NCBI GenBank assembly: GCA_045615505.1
Contig: JAZLEZ010000055.1
Coordinates: forward strand, 1 to 51,218
DNA from: JAZLEZ01 sp045615505
GTDB taxonomy: Bacteria > Spirochaetota > Spirochaetia > Sphaerochaetales > Sphaerochaetaceae
DNA: 51,218 nt
Reading direction: 5' to 3'
Made by a program: the position numbers and the translations under genes. Each line of letters begins with the position of its first letter. Position 1 is the first letter of the stretch. A model generated the notes under the pieces. It saw nothing but the letters and a program-made list of their open reading frames with translations, made no database searches and was not told where the DNA came from. Shown here piece after piece: positions 34,564 through 43,445 of the stretch.

Positions 34564-35448
34564 TCACACCTTCTCATTAAGTTTCTCGCCGAACAACCCT
34601 GTAGGTTTTACTACAAGAATTATAATCAGCAGTGCAAAAGTAAATGCATCGGAAAATGCAGTAAGTCCCATCCCTTTCAGAAGTGTTTCGCAGATACCGA
34701 TTATGAATGCACCCACAACTGCACCGGGAATGGAGCCGATTCCACCGAATACTGCAGCTACAAAAGCTTTAAGTCCGGGCATTGCACCTGAAGTATAGGT
34801 AACTCCGGTGTAGTTCGTAAAATACAGAATAGAACCAATTGCTGCAAGGAATGAACCTATTACAAAAGTCATGGAAATAACCGAATTGATTTTGATTCCC
34901 ATAAGCAAACTGGTTTCAAAATCCTTTGATACTGCCCTCATCCCCATACCTATTTTAGTATGGTTGATAAGGAAAACCAGAGAAACAACCAGAATAAGTG
35001 TCAAAACAGGAGTTACAAGTGTAACGCGTTTTGTACTTGCTCCCAAAATCGTTACGGTATCGGAAATCCACGGAATTTCGACAAACTGTTTTGTAAGTCC
35101 GCCCGTAAGATAGGCAACAGTATTCTGGATAAGATAACTGACTCCGATTGCAGAAATCATTACTGACATTCTGGGAGCAGTCCTTAGGGGTTTATATGCA
35201 ACTCTTTCCACTGAAAATCCGATAAGGACAATCATAGCGAGAAGAATGAACACTGCAACTCCGAGGGGCATCATGGTAATCAGGTAAATCATAAGAACAC
35301 CTGCAACCATAAAAATATCACCGTGAGCAAAATTTATAAGTCTGAGTATTCCGTAAACCATAGTATAACCTATGGCAATCAGAGCATACTGACCGCCAAC
35401 GGAAATACCTGAAAGAATATACGGAAACCATTTTAAAATAAAATCCAT
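34564..35448 (-). CDS. livH: Branched-chain amino acid-type ABC transporter permease LivH (cluster 2)
   Basis: Membrane subunit of 294 aa with LSGISVGGQYALIAIGYTMV, GILRLINFAHGDIFMVAGVL, PRMSVMISAIGVSYLIQNTV, FVAAVFGGIGSIPGAVVGAF and the end VVKPTGLFGEKL. The ATG at 35448 follows AGGAA; an upstream GTG is less likely. It is about as distant from the cluster 1 LivH as from LivH proteins in general, so the two clusters are not a recent duplication. Confidence 0.92.
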   Translation of the reverse strand: MDFILKWFPYILSGISVGGQYALIAIGYTMVYGILRLINFAHGDIFMVAGVLMIYLITMMPLGVAVFILLAMIVLIGFSVERVAYKPLRTAPRMSVMISAIGVSYLIQNTVAYLTGGLTKQFVEIPWISDTVTILGASTKRVTLVTPVLTLILVVSLVFLINHTKIGMGMRAVSKDFETSLLMGIKINSVISMTFVIGSFLAAIGSILYFTNYTGVTYTSGAMPGLKAFVAAVFGGIGSIPGAVVGAFIIGICETLLKGMGLTAFSDAFTFALLIIILVVKPTGLFGEKLNEKV

Positions 35449-35467
35449 TTTATTCCTGTACACAATA

Positions 35468-35494
35468 TCAGACCGGCAGAAACTGCCGGCCTGA
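35468..35494 (-). terminator. Hairpin after the cluster 2 binding-protein gene
   Basis: Stem TCAG-A-CCGGCAG / CTGCCGG-C-CTGA with one mismatch and a three-base AAA loop. No T-run follows on the minus strand. It lies between the binding-protein stop and livH. Confidence 0.65.
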
Positions 35495-35514
35495 CTGATA
35501 ATCCGATTCTGTTG

Positions 35515-36693
35515 TTATTTAGCTTTCTGAACTTTTACAAATGAGAAACCGCCGTTTACAGCCTGTTTTATATAAGCAGTATCCTTCTTGGCGTCACCGT
35601 TTGCATCAAATGAAAGTGCACCGGTTACATAATCTGCTCCGCTGAATGCAACAAATGCTTTTCTCAGAGTTTCACCGTCTGTTGAACCGGCTTTCTCAAG
35701 TACATCGCATGCAAGATTGTAAGCATCAAAACCGAGAGCTGAAACTGCAGCAACAATATCGTTTCCGCCGTTGTTTGTCTTTGCAGTTGAATTTGAATTG
35801 ATGTATGCCTTGAATCCGGAGACAAACTCCTTTGCAATACCGCTGTCATCATTCTCATCAAAGAATGTTGAACAGTAAACCTTGATGTCGGTTCCCTTCT
35901 GTGCATCACTTATTACGGAACTTTCCCATGTATCACCGGCAAGAACAGGTATTGAAAGATTCTTTGTTGCTGCCTGTTTGATGATAAGAGCAGCATAAGT
36001 TGTTGCCGAAGGTGAGAAAATGACCTCAGCACCCAAATCCTTTGCATTCTGGAGATAACTTGAGAAATCAGAAGTACCTTCTACAAATGTTTCATCGGCA
36101 ACTACTGTTCCGCCGAGAGCCTTGAAAGCTGAAACAAAGTTCTTTGCAAGACCCACTGTGTAGTCGTCTCCGAGCATTGAGAGAACATAAGCTTTTTTAG
36201 CCTTACATTCATCTATTGCAAAATTTGCCATAACCGAGCCTTGGAACGGATCTAGGAAACAAGTTCTGAAATAAAAGTCATTTCCTGCCGTTACTGCAGC
36301 ATTTGTACAGGAAATACCTACTGCAGGAATTTTGGCATCTCTGAAGTATGAACCTGCTGCGATTGAAACACCGGAACCGTAGGAACCCAGAATGACGGCG
36401 CACTTATCGGCAATAAGCTGCTGAGCTGCTGAAACAGCCTTATCGGTAGAAGACTGATTGTCCTGAATATCAAGTACGATTTTATACTCCTTTCCTCCGA
36501 CTGTTACGGTCGGGCGAATACTGTTTGCATACTGAATACCGATTACTTCCTGTTTTCCGCCGGCACCGTTATCACCTGAAAGAGGTTCAAAAACACCAAT
36601 TTTGATTGTGTCGCTGTCGGAAGATTTTGAACAGCCGACAAAAAGACAACAGATAATTGCAGCTGTCAATAAAAGCACAAGTGTCTTTTTCAT
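35515..36693 (-). CDS. livJ: Amino acid-binding lipoprotein, LivJ/LivK type (cluster 2)
   Basis: Binding protein of 392 aa. MKKTLVLLLTAAIICCLF precedes the lipobox GC and SKSSDSDT. The mature fold shows IKIGVFEPLSGDNGAGGKQE, LDIQDNQSSTDKAVSAAQQL, ILGSYGSGVSIAAGSYFRDA, FRTCFLDPFQGSVMANFA and VIFSPSATTYAALIIKQAA. The GSYGSGVS and SCTNAAVT segments match ligand contacts of leucine-type binding proteins, but the side chain bound is unknown. AGGAG precedes the ATG and a good promoter lies upstream. First gene of liv cluster 2. Confidence 0.92.
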   Translation of the reverse strand: MKKTLVLLLTAAIICCLFVGCSKSSDSDTIKIGVFEPLSGDNGAGGKQEVIGIQYANSIRPTVTVGGKEYKIVLDIQDNQSSTDKAVSAAQQLIADKCAVILGSYGSGVSIAAGSYFRDAKIPAVGISCTNAAVTAGNDFYFRTCFLDPFQGSVMANFAIDECKAKKAYVLSMLGDDYTVGLAKNFVSAFKALGGTVVADETFVEGTSDFSSYLQNAKDLGAEVIFSPSATTYAALIIKQAATKNLSIPVLAGDTWESSVISDAQKGTDIKVYCSTFFDENDDSGIAKEFVSGFKAYINSNSTAKTNNGGNDIVAAVSALGFDAYNLACDVLEKAGSTDGETLRKAFVAFSGADYVTGALSFDANGDAKKDTAYIKQAVNGGFSFVKVQKAK

Positions 36694-36737
36694 AATGTTA
36701 TCTCCTGTATTTAGAAAATTTATTTACGCGTGTTCTG

Positions 36738-36765
36738 ATTATATATGAATGACAGATTTTGTCCA
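36738..36765 (-). promoter_or_regulatory. Promoter of liv cluster 2
   Basis: On the minus strand TGGACA (36765-36760) and a perfect TATAAT (36743-36738) are 16 bases apart, about 38 bases ahead of the livJ ribosome site and just downstream of the ade terminator. Confidence 0.7.
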
Positions 36766-36767
36766 GC

Positions 36768-36799
36768 AAAAAAAATAAGTGTCCGCAATATACGGACAC
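36768..36799 (-). terminator. Intrinsic terminator of ade
   Basis: Seven-bp stem GTGTCCG / CGGACAC with a seven-base loop; on the minus strand it is followed by TTATTTTTTTT. It closes the purine permease-adenine deaminase unit. Confidence 0.88.
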
Positions 36800-36832
36800 C
36801 TTAATTGTTTTTGGATTGAAACTGACGACAGA

Positions 36833-38575
36833 TTACAGTTCCACGGGAATAAATCTGAATTTTTCGACATCAAACAAACCCAAATCGGTAATTTTCAGTT
36901 CGGGAATTACCGGCAATGACATAAAACACAGAGTCATAAAAGGGTCTATGTTGTTATGTATTCCCAACTTGCTTCTTGCAGTTCTCTGAATCTTGGCAAG
37001 CTTTTCCGCAACGATTTCTCCGGGAAGGTCTGTCATCAGGCCTGCAATTTCATGCTGTACACTGTCAAGTATTTTTCCGTTCTTTACAACAGCCATTCCG
37101 CCACCTAGTCTCACAAGTTCACCTACCGCAAGAGCCATATCCGTGTCATTATCTCCGGCAACGATAAGATTATGGGAATCATGGGCAACCGTTGTGGCAA
37201 CAGCACCGCCTTTCAAACCGAATCCCTCTATGAGAGCAAGCCCTACGGTTCCGCGGTTGTGATGCCTTTCTACAACAGCAACCTTAACTATATCGTCGTT
37301 GTTTCGCACCCAGTACCCCTCACTGTCTCTTGTTACCTTTGCCCGTCCTCTGGCTGTTACCACAGAACCCGGAAGAATTTTCATAGTCGTCACACTATCG
37401 GATTTGAGTTTCAGAGCAAAACGCTTTTCGCCGTAGTCCTTGATTTTCATACGGCTGCTGACAGCTTCAGGTACTTGAGTATGCGGTATTTCAACCAATA
37501 TCCTGTGCTTGGAAGCAACATGGTTTCCGAATGAGAACACATCTTCGATAACAGGCTTCCTAAGGTCTTTGAAAACAACCAGATCTGCCCTTTTTCCGGG
37601 AGCTACCGCTCCTCTGTCTTCAAGCTTGAAACAGGTTGCAGCATTGATTGTTGCCATACAGATTGCCGTAAAAGGATCAATTCCTTCTTCAATGGCCATT
37701 CTGACATTGTTGTCTATGTGCCCGATTTCAAGCATGGTTTTAGCCTGACAATCATCCGTACACATAAGAACATACTGTGAGTTTCTCTCATTTACACCTT
37801 TGCAGAGATTTACAAGATCATGACATACGGTTCCCTGTCTCAGTAAAACATAGATTCCTCTTCTGATTCTTGCCTGCAGCCCCTCTGCAGTTGAACATTC
37901 ATGGTCATTTGAAACACCGGCAGTCGCATAGGCATCCATGGCTTCATCAGAACCCAGAAAATGACCGTCAACAACTTTTCCTGCGTTCTTTGCAACCATA
38001 ACCTTATCTATAACCTTGCCTTTCCCGGCACACAGTCCAACAAAATCCATCAACTCACCCAATCCCAGAATTCTTGGATTGTCTATGCGTTTCCTGATGT
38101 CTTGCGCCTCAAGAACAGCACCCGAGTTCTCAAAAGGAGTACACGGCACACAGGAAGGAAACTGGATGAAAACGGACATCGGAAGCTTTTCCGAAGCTTT
38201 AAGCATATAGTCAAGACCGGCGATTCCGCAGACATTTACTATTTCATGCGGATCGGCAATTGCAGTTGTAGTACCGCAGGGAACCACCAGTCTGGCATAT
38301 TCACTCGGAGAAAGATGTGAAGATTCAATATGAAGGTGACTGTCAATAAAACCGGGAGCAACATATCTTCCCTTTGCATCAAAAGTTTCTTTTGCTTCGG
38401 GAAAAGAATCATTTCCGAATCCGGCAATATATCCGTCTTTTATGTAAATACTTCCCTCAAAAACATCTTTGTTGTAAACATCAACGATTTTGCAGTTCTT
38501 GATACATAAATCAGCACTTTTCCGCCCTGAAGCAACTTCAATAAGATTCTTCAATGTTTTTTTGTTCATTGTCAT
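36833..38575 (-). CDS. ade: Adenine deaminase
   Basis: Amidohydrolase converting adenine to hypoxanthine and ammonia in purine salvage; 580 aa, near the B. subtilis AdeC length. The metal-binding FIDSHLHIESSHLSPSEYAR is near residue 76. Also seen are CGTTTAIADPHEIVNVCG, VDGHFLGSDEAMDAYATAG and SNDHECSTAEG. The C-terminal domain has VERHHNRGTVGLALIEGFGL, VAHDSHNLIVAGDNDTDMAL and GGGMAVVKNGKILD, which separate adenine deaminase from other amidohydrolases. It follows the purine permease by 18 bases and ends at a strong terminator. M1 and M3 are both possible starts. Confidence 0.95.
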   Translation of the reverse strand: MTMNKKTLKNLIEVASGRKSADLCIKNCKIVDVYNKDVFEGSIYIKDGYIAGFGNDSFPEAKETFDAKGRYVAPGFIDSHLHIESSHLSPSEYARLVVPCGTTTAIADPHEIVNVCGIAGLDYMLKASEKLPMSVFIQFPSCVPCTPFENSGAVLEAQDIRKRIDNPRILGLGELMDFVGLCAGKGKVIDKVMVAKNAGKVVDGHFLGSDEAMDAYATAGVSNDHECSTAEGLQARIRRGIYVLLRQGTVCHDLVNLCKGVNERNSQYVLMCTDDCQAKTMLEIGHIDNNVRMAIEEGIDPFTAICMATINAATCFKLEDRGAVAPGKRADLVVFKDLRKPVIEDVFSFGNHVASKHRILVEIPHTQVPEAVSSRMKIKDYGEKRFALKLKSDSVTTMKILPGSVVTARGRAKVTRDSEGYWVRNNDDIVKVAVVERHHNRGTVGLALIEGFGLKGGAVATTVAHDSHNLIVAGDNDTDMALAVGELVRLGGGMAVVKNGKILDSVQHEIAGLMTDLPGEIVAEKLAKIQRTARSKLGIHNNIDPFMTLCFMSLPVIPELKITDLGLFDVEKFRFIPVEL

Positions 38576-38593
38576 CTTCCTCCTATGGGGTTG

Positions 38594-39901
38594 TTATGCG
38601 GAAAGCAACTCAAGAACAATCTTGAGGACAAACAAACCGAATGCAACCCATGTTGCAGGTTTGATACTCTTTGTCTTTCCTGTAACAGCCTTGATGATGA
38701 CCCATGAAAGAATACCGAACTGAATACCGTCGGAAATACTGGAAGCACAAATCATAAATACCATTGTAAGGAATGCAGGGATGGCTTCTGCCATATCGTC
38801 CCATTCAATGTCTTTAACAGGCTTTACCATAAGAACACCAACAATTATAAGAGCCGGAGCTGTTGCTGCTGAAGGAATTGAGGCAAATAGAGGTGAAAGG
38901 AAGAGTGAAAGAGCAAACAGAACAGATACTGTAATAGCTGTAAGTCCTGTTCTTCCGCCTTCTGCAACACCTGCTGAAGATTCTACGAATGTCGTGATAG
39001 TTGATGTACCGAGCATTGAACCGACAGTTGTTCCCACAGCATCTGCAAAGAGAGCCTCTTTACAGTTCGGAATAGAACCGTCTTTCTTAATCATTCCGGA
39101 GCCCTGTGCACAACCGATAAGTGTTCCTACAGTGTCGAACATATCGCAGAAAAGGAATGTAAACATTACGAATATGAAGTCAAGAACAGCCTTTGAAGAA
39201 GAAAATACTTCAGCAAAAGCAAATTCACAAAAATAAGGTGTCGGAGGAACATAGGATCCGCCGGCATAAGTTGTCTGGCCCAAAGGAATACCTACAATTG
39301 TGGTTGCTACGATTCCGATAAGAAGTGCACCCTTGACCTTGAATACAAGAAGCATACTCGTAATTACAAGCCCAAGCATTGCAAGACCTGCAGGTCCCTT
39401 AAGCCATGAGCCGAGTGCAGTAAGATTGGATGCATCGTCAACAATGATGCCTGCATTCTTGAATCCGATATAGGCAATAAACAGACCGATACCTGCGCCT
39501 ATGGCTTTTTTCAGGTTTTCCGGAACGCTGTTTACAATAGCCTCACGGAGATTGCAAAGCGTAAGGAGAAGGAAAATAATCCCTTCAACGAAAATTGCCG
39601 TCAATGCATAATGCCATGAGTATCCCATTCCCAGACATACATTGTATGTAAAGAATGCATTAAGTCCCATTCCTGCAGAAAGCGCAAAAGGAAGGTTTGC
39701 AAGAAGACCCATAACAAGTGTTGCAATAGTAGATGAAATTGCCGTTGCAGCAAAAATCTTTCCCCATTCCATTCCGGAAGGAGACAAAAGAAGAGGGTTT
39801 ACTACAAGGATGTAAGCCATTGTCATAAAAGTTGTAATACCGGCAACAATCTCGGTTTTTACATCGGTGTTTCTCTCTTTCAGCTTGAAAAACTTTTCCA
39901 T
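38594..39901 (-). CDS. Purine permease, AzgA/PbuG type (NCS2 superfamily)
   Basis: Twelve-span type purine importer of 435 aa. The N-terminus MEKFFKLKERNTDVKTEIVA leads into GITTFMTMAYILVVNP. NLPFALSAGMGLNAFFTYNV, the core DMFDTVGTLIGCAQGSGM, DAVGTTVGSMLGTSTITTFV and ESSAGVAEGGRTGLTA are the substrate-site motifs of the guanine/hypoxanthine/adenine subgroup. With ade directly downstream, adenine or hypoxanthine is the likely cargo. GGAGG precedes the ATG. The roughly 110-base leader was checked for a purine riboswitch core and none was recognised. Confidence 0.92.
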   Translation of the reverse strand: MEKFFKLKERNTDVKTEIVAGITTFMTMAYILVVNPLLLSPSGMEWGKIFAATAISSTIATLVMGLLANLPFALSAGMGLNAFFTYNVCLGMGYSWHYALTAIFVEGIIFLLLTLCNLREAIVNSVPENLKKAIGAGIGLFIAYIGFKNAGIIVDDASNLTALGSWLKGPAGLAMLGLVITSMLLVFKVKGALLIGIVATTIVGIPLGQTTYAGGSYVPPTPYFCEFAFAEVFSSSKAVLDFIFVMFTFLFCDMFDTVGTLIGCAQGSGMIKKDGSIPNCKEALFADAVGTTVGSMLGTSTITTFVESSAGVAEGGRTGLTAITVSVLFALSLFLSPLFASIPSAATAPALIIVGVLMVKPVKDIEWDDMAEAIPAFLTMVFMICASSISDGIQFGILSWVIIKAVTGKTKSIKPATWVAFGLFVLKIVLELLSA

Positions 39902-39978
39902 AATACTACCTCCTAGCCGAATACGACGAGGAACTGACCAAGCTCCTCCTCTGTAAATGATAAACCATCGACAATCTG

Positions 39979-40007
39979 TTGTACAGTTCTAATACTTGTA
40001 CTAAATT
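39979..40007 (+). promoter_or_regulatory. copA promoter with flanking dyad
   Basis: TTGTAC (39979-39984) and TAAATT (40002-40007) are 17 bases apart. GTACA at 39981 and TTGTAC at 39996 form a hyphenated dyad over the spacer, a possible metal-regulator site. The -10 ends only six bases before the copA ATG. Confidence 0.5.
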
Positions 40008-40013
40008 AGACAC

Positions 40014-42104
40014 ATGGTCAGAAAAATTTGTAAAGTTTACGGAATGAACTGTGCAGCGTGCAGTTCCACTGTGGAAAAAACGCTCAACTCCCTGAAAGGC
40101 ATAAACAATGCCGCAGTCAATTTGGCAACGGAAGAAGCTTCGTTGGAATATGATGAAAAGGCAATTTCTGAAAAAGAAATAGCTGAAGCCGTAGCAAAAT
40201 CCGGATATCGTATTACTTTTGAAAACGATGATACATCGGAAGAAAAAACCGAAAAAACCATGAAAATAAGGCTGACTTCTGCTCTTGTTTTGGCATCCGT
40301 TCTTTTTGTCTGTTCAATGTTTCTGAAAGTATCCCCTTATCTTCAGTTGTGTTTATGTATTCCTGTCATGATATGCGGCTATTCTTTTTTCACAAACGGT
40401 TTCAGGCATCTGGTAAAGGGGCATCCGAATATGGACAGCCTTGTAGCCGTAGGTTCCACTGCAAGTTTTTCCTACAGTATCGTAAATCTTTTTACAGGCC
40501 TTGACGGATATTACTATTTTGAAGGTGTTGCAACCATAATTGCGCTGGTAATGCTGGGGAAATACATCGAACTCAAGTCAAGAAGAAAAGCCGGAGACTC
40601 CATAAAAGCCCTGATGAATCTCACCCCGCAGAAGGCAACGGTAATCACAGACGGAATACAGATTGAAAAAGAACTGGCTTCAATAAAAAAAGGAGACAGA
40701 ATTCTCGTTCACGCCGGTGAAAAAATAGCTGCCGACGGAATCATTGATGAAGGTAATGCAGCCATAGATGAAAGTATGCTTACAGGAGAAAGCCTGCCCG
40801 TTCCCAAAACAGTCGGAGACAAGGTTTTTGCCGCAACTGTAAACACAAACTCACCCTTTGTTTTCGAGGCTACCGAGACGGGTTCACAGACAGTACTGGC
40901 TTCAATTGTACGAATGGTCAGAGAGGCACAGAATTCAAAAGCCCCCATTCAAAGACTTGCAGATAAGGTTGCAGGAATATTTGTTCCTTCTGTTATGGGG
41001 ATTTCTCTGCTAACATTCCTTGTCTGGTTTTTGGCAGCCAAAAACATCACGACATCCCTTGTCAACGCGGTCAATGTTCTTGTTATTGCCTGTCCCTGCT
41101 CTTTAGGGCTCGCCACTCCCATTGCCGTAATGGCTGCTTCCGGCAAAGGAGCCAATTTGGGAATACTGTTTCGAGATGCTCAGGCTCTGGAAAAACTTTC
41201 AGAGATGAAAAACATAATGTTTGATAAAACAGGTACTCTTACAAAAGGAAAGCCGGAAGTTGAATACTGTTCATCTGATGAAACCCTGAAACTTGCAGCA
41301 ATTGCGGAACAGAATTCCGAACATCCTTTTGCAAAAGCCGTTCTCAACGCATATAAAGGACCGCAGATTGAAGAAATCAAGTATTCAACAGTAATTCCGG
41401 GACAGGGAATTGTTGTCCGTTATCAGGGAACCAAGATAATAGCAGGCAACAGAGTTCTTATGAAAGACAACGAAATCAACATACCAGAATCCGAACCTGA
41501 TGCTCAGATTTATCTTGCTCAAAATGAAAGGTATGTAGGATACATAACGGTAAAGGACAAATTAAGAGAAGAAGCCCCGTTTACCGTTGACCGTTTGAAG
41601 AACAACGGACTTGCAGTACATATGCTTACAGGTGACAACCACACTGTTGCATCGGAAATTGCAGGACAATGCGGAATTGAAATCATTCATTCCCGTATGC
41701 TTCCCAATGACAAACTTGAAGTAATCGGACAGACTGAAAAATGCATTATGGTCGGAGACGGAATCAACGATGCACCTTCCCTTGAAAGAGCCGATATAGG
41801 TATTGCAATGGGAAGTGCCAGTGATGTTGCTGTAAAGAGTGCCGATGTTGTAATAGTCAGAAACAATCTGAAATCCGTTCTGACGGCAATAAGATTAAGC
41901 AAAGCATCTGTCAGAAACATCAAACTAAGCCTGTTCTGGGCTTTTTTCTACAACACTATGGGAATACCGGTAGCTGCCGGAATTCTGACACTGTTCGGGG
42001 GTCCTGCAATGAACCCTATGTTGTGTGCACTCTGTATGAGTCTTTCAAGCATTTCAGTTGTTCTCAATGCACTCAGGCTCAGAAAGTTTTCTGAAGAAGA
42101 ATAA
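40014..42104 (+). CDS. copA: Copper-translocating P-type ATPase
   Basis: P1B-type copper exporter of 696 aa in the inner membrane. One heavy-metal domain at the N-terminus holds GMNCAACSST (Cys13 and Cys16). Membrane helices follow from about residue 85. LTGESLPVPKTVGDKVFA is the phosphatase loop, VIACPCSLGLATP places Cys360-Pro-Cys362 in the ion path, DKTGTLTKG has the phosphorylated Asp404, SEHPFAKAV is the nucleotide-binding HP motif, and MVGDGINDAPSLERADI closes the core. It has a single metal domain where E. coli CopA has two. No chaperone or CsoR/CueR-like gene is next to it. No Shine-Dalgarno is visible. The last 51 bases are antisense to the end of the EetB-like gene. Confidence 0.94.
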   Translation: MVRKICKVYGMNCAACSSTVEKTLNSLKGINNAAVNLATEEASLEYDEKAISEKEIAEAVAKSGYRITFENDDTSEEKTEKTMKIRLTSALVLASVLFVCSMFLKVSPYLQLCLCIPVMICGYSFFTNGFRHLVKGHPNMDSLVAVGSTASFSYSIVNLFTGLDGYYYFEGVATIIALVMLGKYIELKSRRKAGDSIKALMNLTPQKATVITDGIQIEKELASIKKGDRILVHAGEKIAADGIIDEGNAAIDESMLTGESLPVPKTVGDKVFAATVNTNSPFVFEATETGSQTVLASIVRMVREAQNSKAPIQRLADKVAGIFVPSVMGISLLTFLVWFLAAKNITTSLVNAVNVLVIACPCSLGLATPIAVMAASGKGANLGILFRDAQALEKLSEMKNIMFDKTGTLTKGKPEVEYCSSDETLKLAAIAEQNSEHPFAKAVLNAYKGPQIEEIKYSTVIPGQGIVVRYQGTKIIAGNRVLMKDNEINIPESEPDAQIYLAQNERYVGYITVKDKLREEAPFTVDRLKNNGLAVHMLTGDNHTVASEIAGQCGIEIIHSRMLPNDKLEVIGQTEKCIMVGDGINDAPSLERADIGIAMGSASDVAVKSADVVIVRNNLKSVLTAIRLSKASVRNIKLSLFWAFFYNTMGIPVAAGILTLFGGPAMNPMLCALCMSLSSISVVLNALRLRKFSEEE

Positions 42105-43019
42105 AACCATATAAAGAACGGAATTATTATTCACATTCAGTTCGGACTTTGAAGGAATGACAAAACGGCTGAAATAAACTCCGGAAAGCAGAATGAACGC
42201 CCTGCGTAATCCAAGTTTCAATGCACCTTCAGTAACCGGAAGAATCCAAATTGAAAACAGCACCTTTCCCAGAGGTATTATCAGTGCAAGAATCACAGCC
42301 TGAAACAAGACCATCAGGCTCATCAGAAGATTTATTTTCTTTCCGGAATACATACAGCAGATCAGGAAACAGATACAGATTCCGAAATTCAACGAAAGAC
42401 TGTCTGTAAAAAATGTTACAAACATCAGAGCTGTCCCTATTATCAGTTTAAGAACATCAATCTTTTTTTCAACGATAAGACCACTGTCTGCCACCTCTTC
42501 AAAGCAAAAGGCTCTGTACTTTTCATCAACTTTCAGAATATCCCTGATTTCAGGTGTCATTACACCCAGAATAAAGGATGTGACTGCTCCTATTCCCAAA
42601 ACTGCCGGAGCCAGATAGTACACCCCGCTTCCGAGAAAAAAATGAGCAACATAGAGCTGAACTAAATTTGAAAAGAATGCACCTATTTCACTTAATCCTA
42701 CATAGGAAATTCCAGTCAATCCGTATGCAAAAAACATTACAGCGGCGCTTGTGATTCCGGCAGAAACAGACATGACAAATGCGTAGGAGAATACGGTACC
42801 GTTGAGCAAAGCCTGACACACTATTCTCAAAATTACCAAGGCAATATATTCCTTGACAGTAAAACCGTAGCTCAAAGCAAGCATAACAGGAATGTTGGAA
42901 AAACCGATTCTGATGAAAGACGGCTTAGGAATAAGCATTTCCGCCATTGAGCAGAGCATACAAAGAGCTGTGAAAAATGAAACTTTTTTACGGGACTGCT
43001 CATCAGAAAGAAACATCAT
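42054..43019 (-). CDS. Gx transporter / heptaprenyl-diphosphate-synthase component I family membrane protein with extra C-terminal domain (EetB-like)
   Basis: Membrane protein of 321 aa. The first half (to about residue 165) is the PF07456 domain: AEMLIPKPSFIRIGFSNIPV, LSYGFTVKEYIALVILRIV, TVFSYAFVMSVSAGITSAAV and GLSEIGAFFSNLVQLYVAHF, an S-component-like fold. Simple members end near here. This one continues with a charged linker and a second membrane domain of about four spans, with LPVTEGALKLGLRRAFILLS recalling EcfT/CbiQ-type coupling proteins. AAGGTGG supports the ATG at 43019. It overlaps the NusG-II protein gene, so the two are coupled. In Listeria, EetA and EetB form a similar pair. 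The function here (flavin, quinone or isoprenoid-related) is unproven. Confidence 0.75.
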   Translation of the reverse strand: MMFLSDEQSRKKVSFFTALCMLCSMAEMLIPKPSFIRIGFSNIPVMLALSYGFTVKEYIALVILRIVCQALLNGTVFSYAFVMSVSAGITSAAVMFFAYGLTGISYVGLSEIGAFFSNLVQLYVAHFFLGSGVYYLAPAVLGIGAVTSFILGVMTPEIRDILKVDEKYRAFCFEEVADSGLIVEKKIDVLKLIIGTALMFVTFFTDSLSLNFGICICFLICCMYSGKKINLLMSLMVLFQAVILALIIPLGKVLFSIWILPVTEGALKLGLRRAFILLSGVYFSRFVIPSKSELNVNNNSVLYMVLFFFRKLSEPECIENN

Positions 43020-43374
43020 CCACACCACCTTTTCCAGTTATTGTTACCGATATACAATTGGGCAAACATGCCAAAAATTCTCCCGGGTGTGAAATACGAC
43101 CATCTGTTATACAGGTTTTATTCGGGCAAGGAGAATCAATAAACCGGACTTCTCCGTTTTTTACAGCAATGGAACTTATTCCTGTTTTACCTTCTACGGT
43201 GTAAACTGCATCAACGGAAAGCGGATACAGAAATGTTCCGTCAGGACTTCTGATTTCAAGATAATCATTGTTTTTTCCCCTGAGCAATGAGAATGATATG
43301 AAAACCGACAACACTATAACCAGTGCAGTGATTACAATATCCGGTACAGTAATCCTTTCTTTCATTACAGTCAT
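43003..43374 (-). CDS. NusG domain II-containing protein (EetA-like)
   Basis: Small anchored protein of 123 aa. One N-terminal membrane span (VPDIVITALVIVLSVFISFS) precedes an exported domain with the NusG-II pattern: YLEIRSPDGTFLYPLSVDAV, TGISSIAVKNGEVRFIDSP, then CPNKTCITDGRISHPGEFLA and CLPNCISVTI. The four conserved cysteines (CPNKTC...CLPNC) are characteristic and may form disulfides or bind a metal. It is first in a coupled pair with the Gx transporter protein, the arrangement of eetA-eetB in Listeria electron export. It is divergent from the response regulator gene. No ribosome site is obvious. Confidence 0.8.
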   Translation of the reverse strand: MTVMKERITVPDIVITALVIVLSVFISFSLLRGKNNDYLEIRSPDGTFLYPLSVDAVYTVEGKTGISSIAVKNGEVRFIDSPCPNKTCITDGRISHPGEFLACLPNCISVTITGKGGVDDVSF

Positions 43375-43409
43375 TCTACACTTATTTATGTAATTTTGTG
43401 TATTTGCCT

Positions 43410-43437
43410 TTTACTTGTGATACAAAAAAGTTATAAA
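43410..43437 (+). promoter_or_regulatory. Promoter of the two-component operon
   Basis: TTTACT (43410-43415) and TATAAA (43432-43437) are 16 bases apart. The -10 ends eight bases before the regulator ATG, so the message should have almost no leader. Confidence 0.55.
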
Positions 43438-43445
43438 TTGTCGTT

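Noticed and set aside
13277..36799. The two liv clusters as a recent tandem duplication
   Set aside because: The subunits differ in length and in many residues, only one cluster has the CBS-ACT and Smr genes, and LivG of cluster 2 has an insertion; they look like long-separate paralogues.
39902..40013. Purine riboswitch ahead of the purine permease
   Set aside because: The leader has a short GAGGA/TCCTC stem, but the conserved junction sequences of the purine aptamer could not be found.
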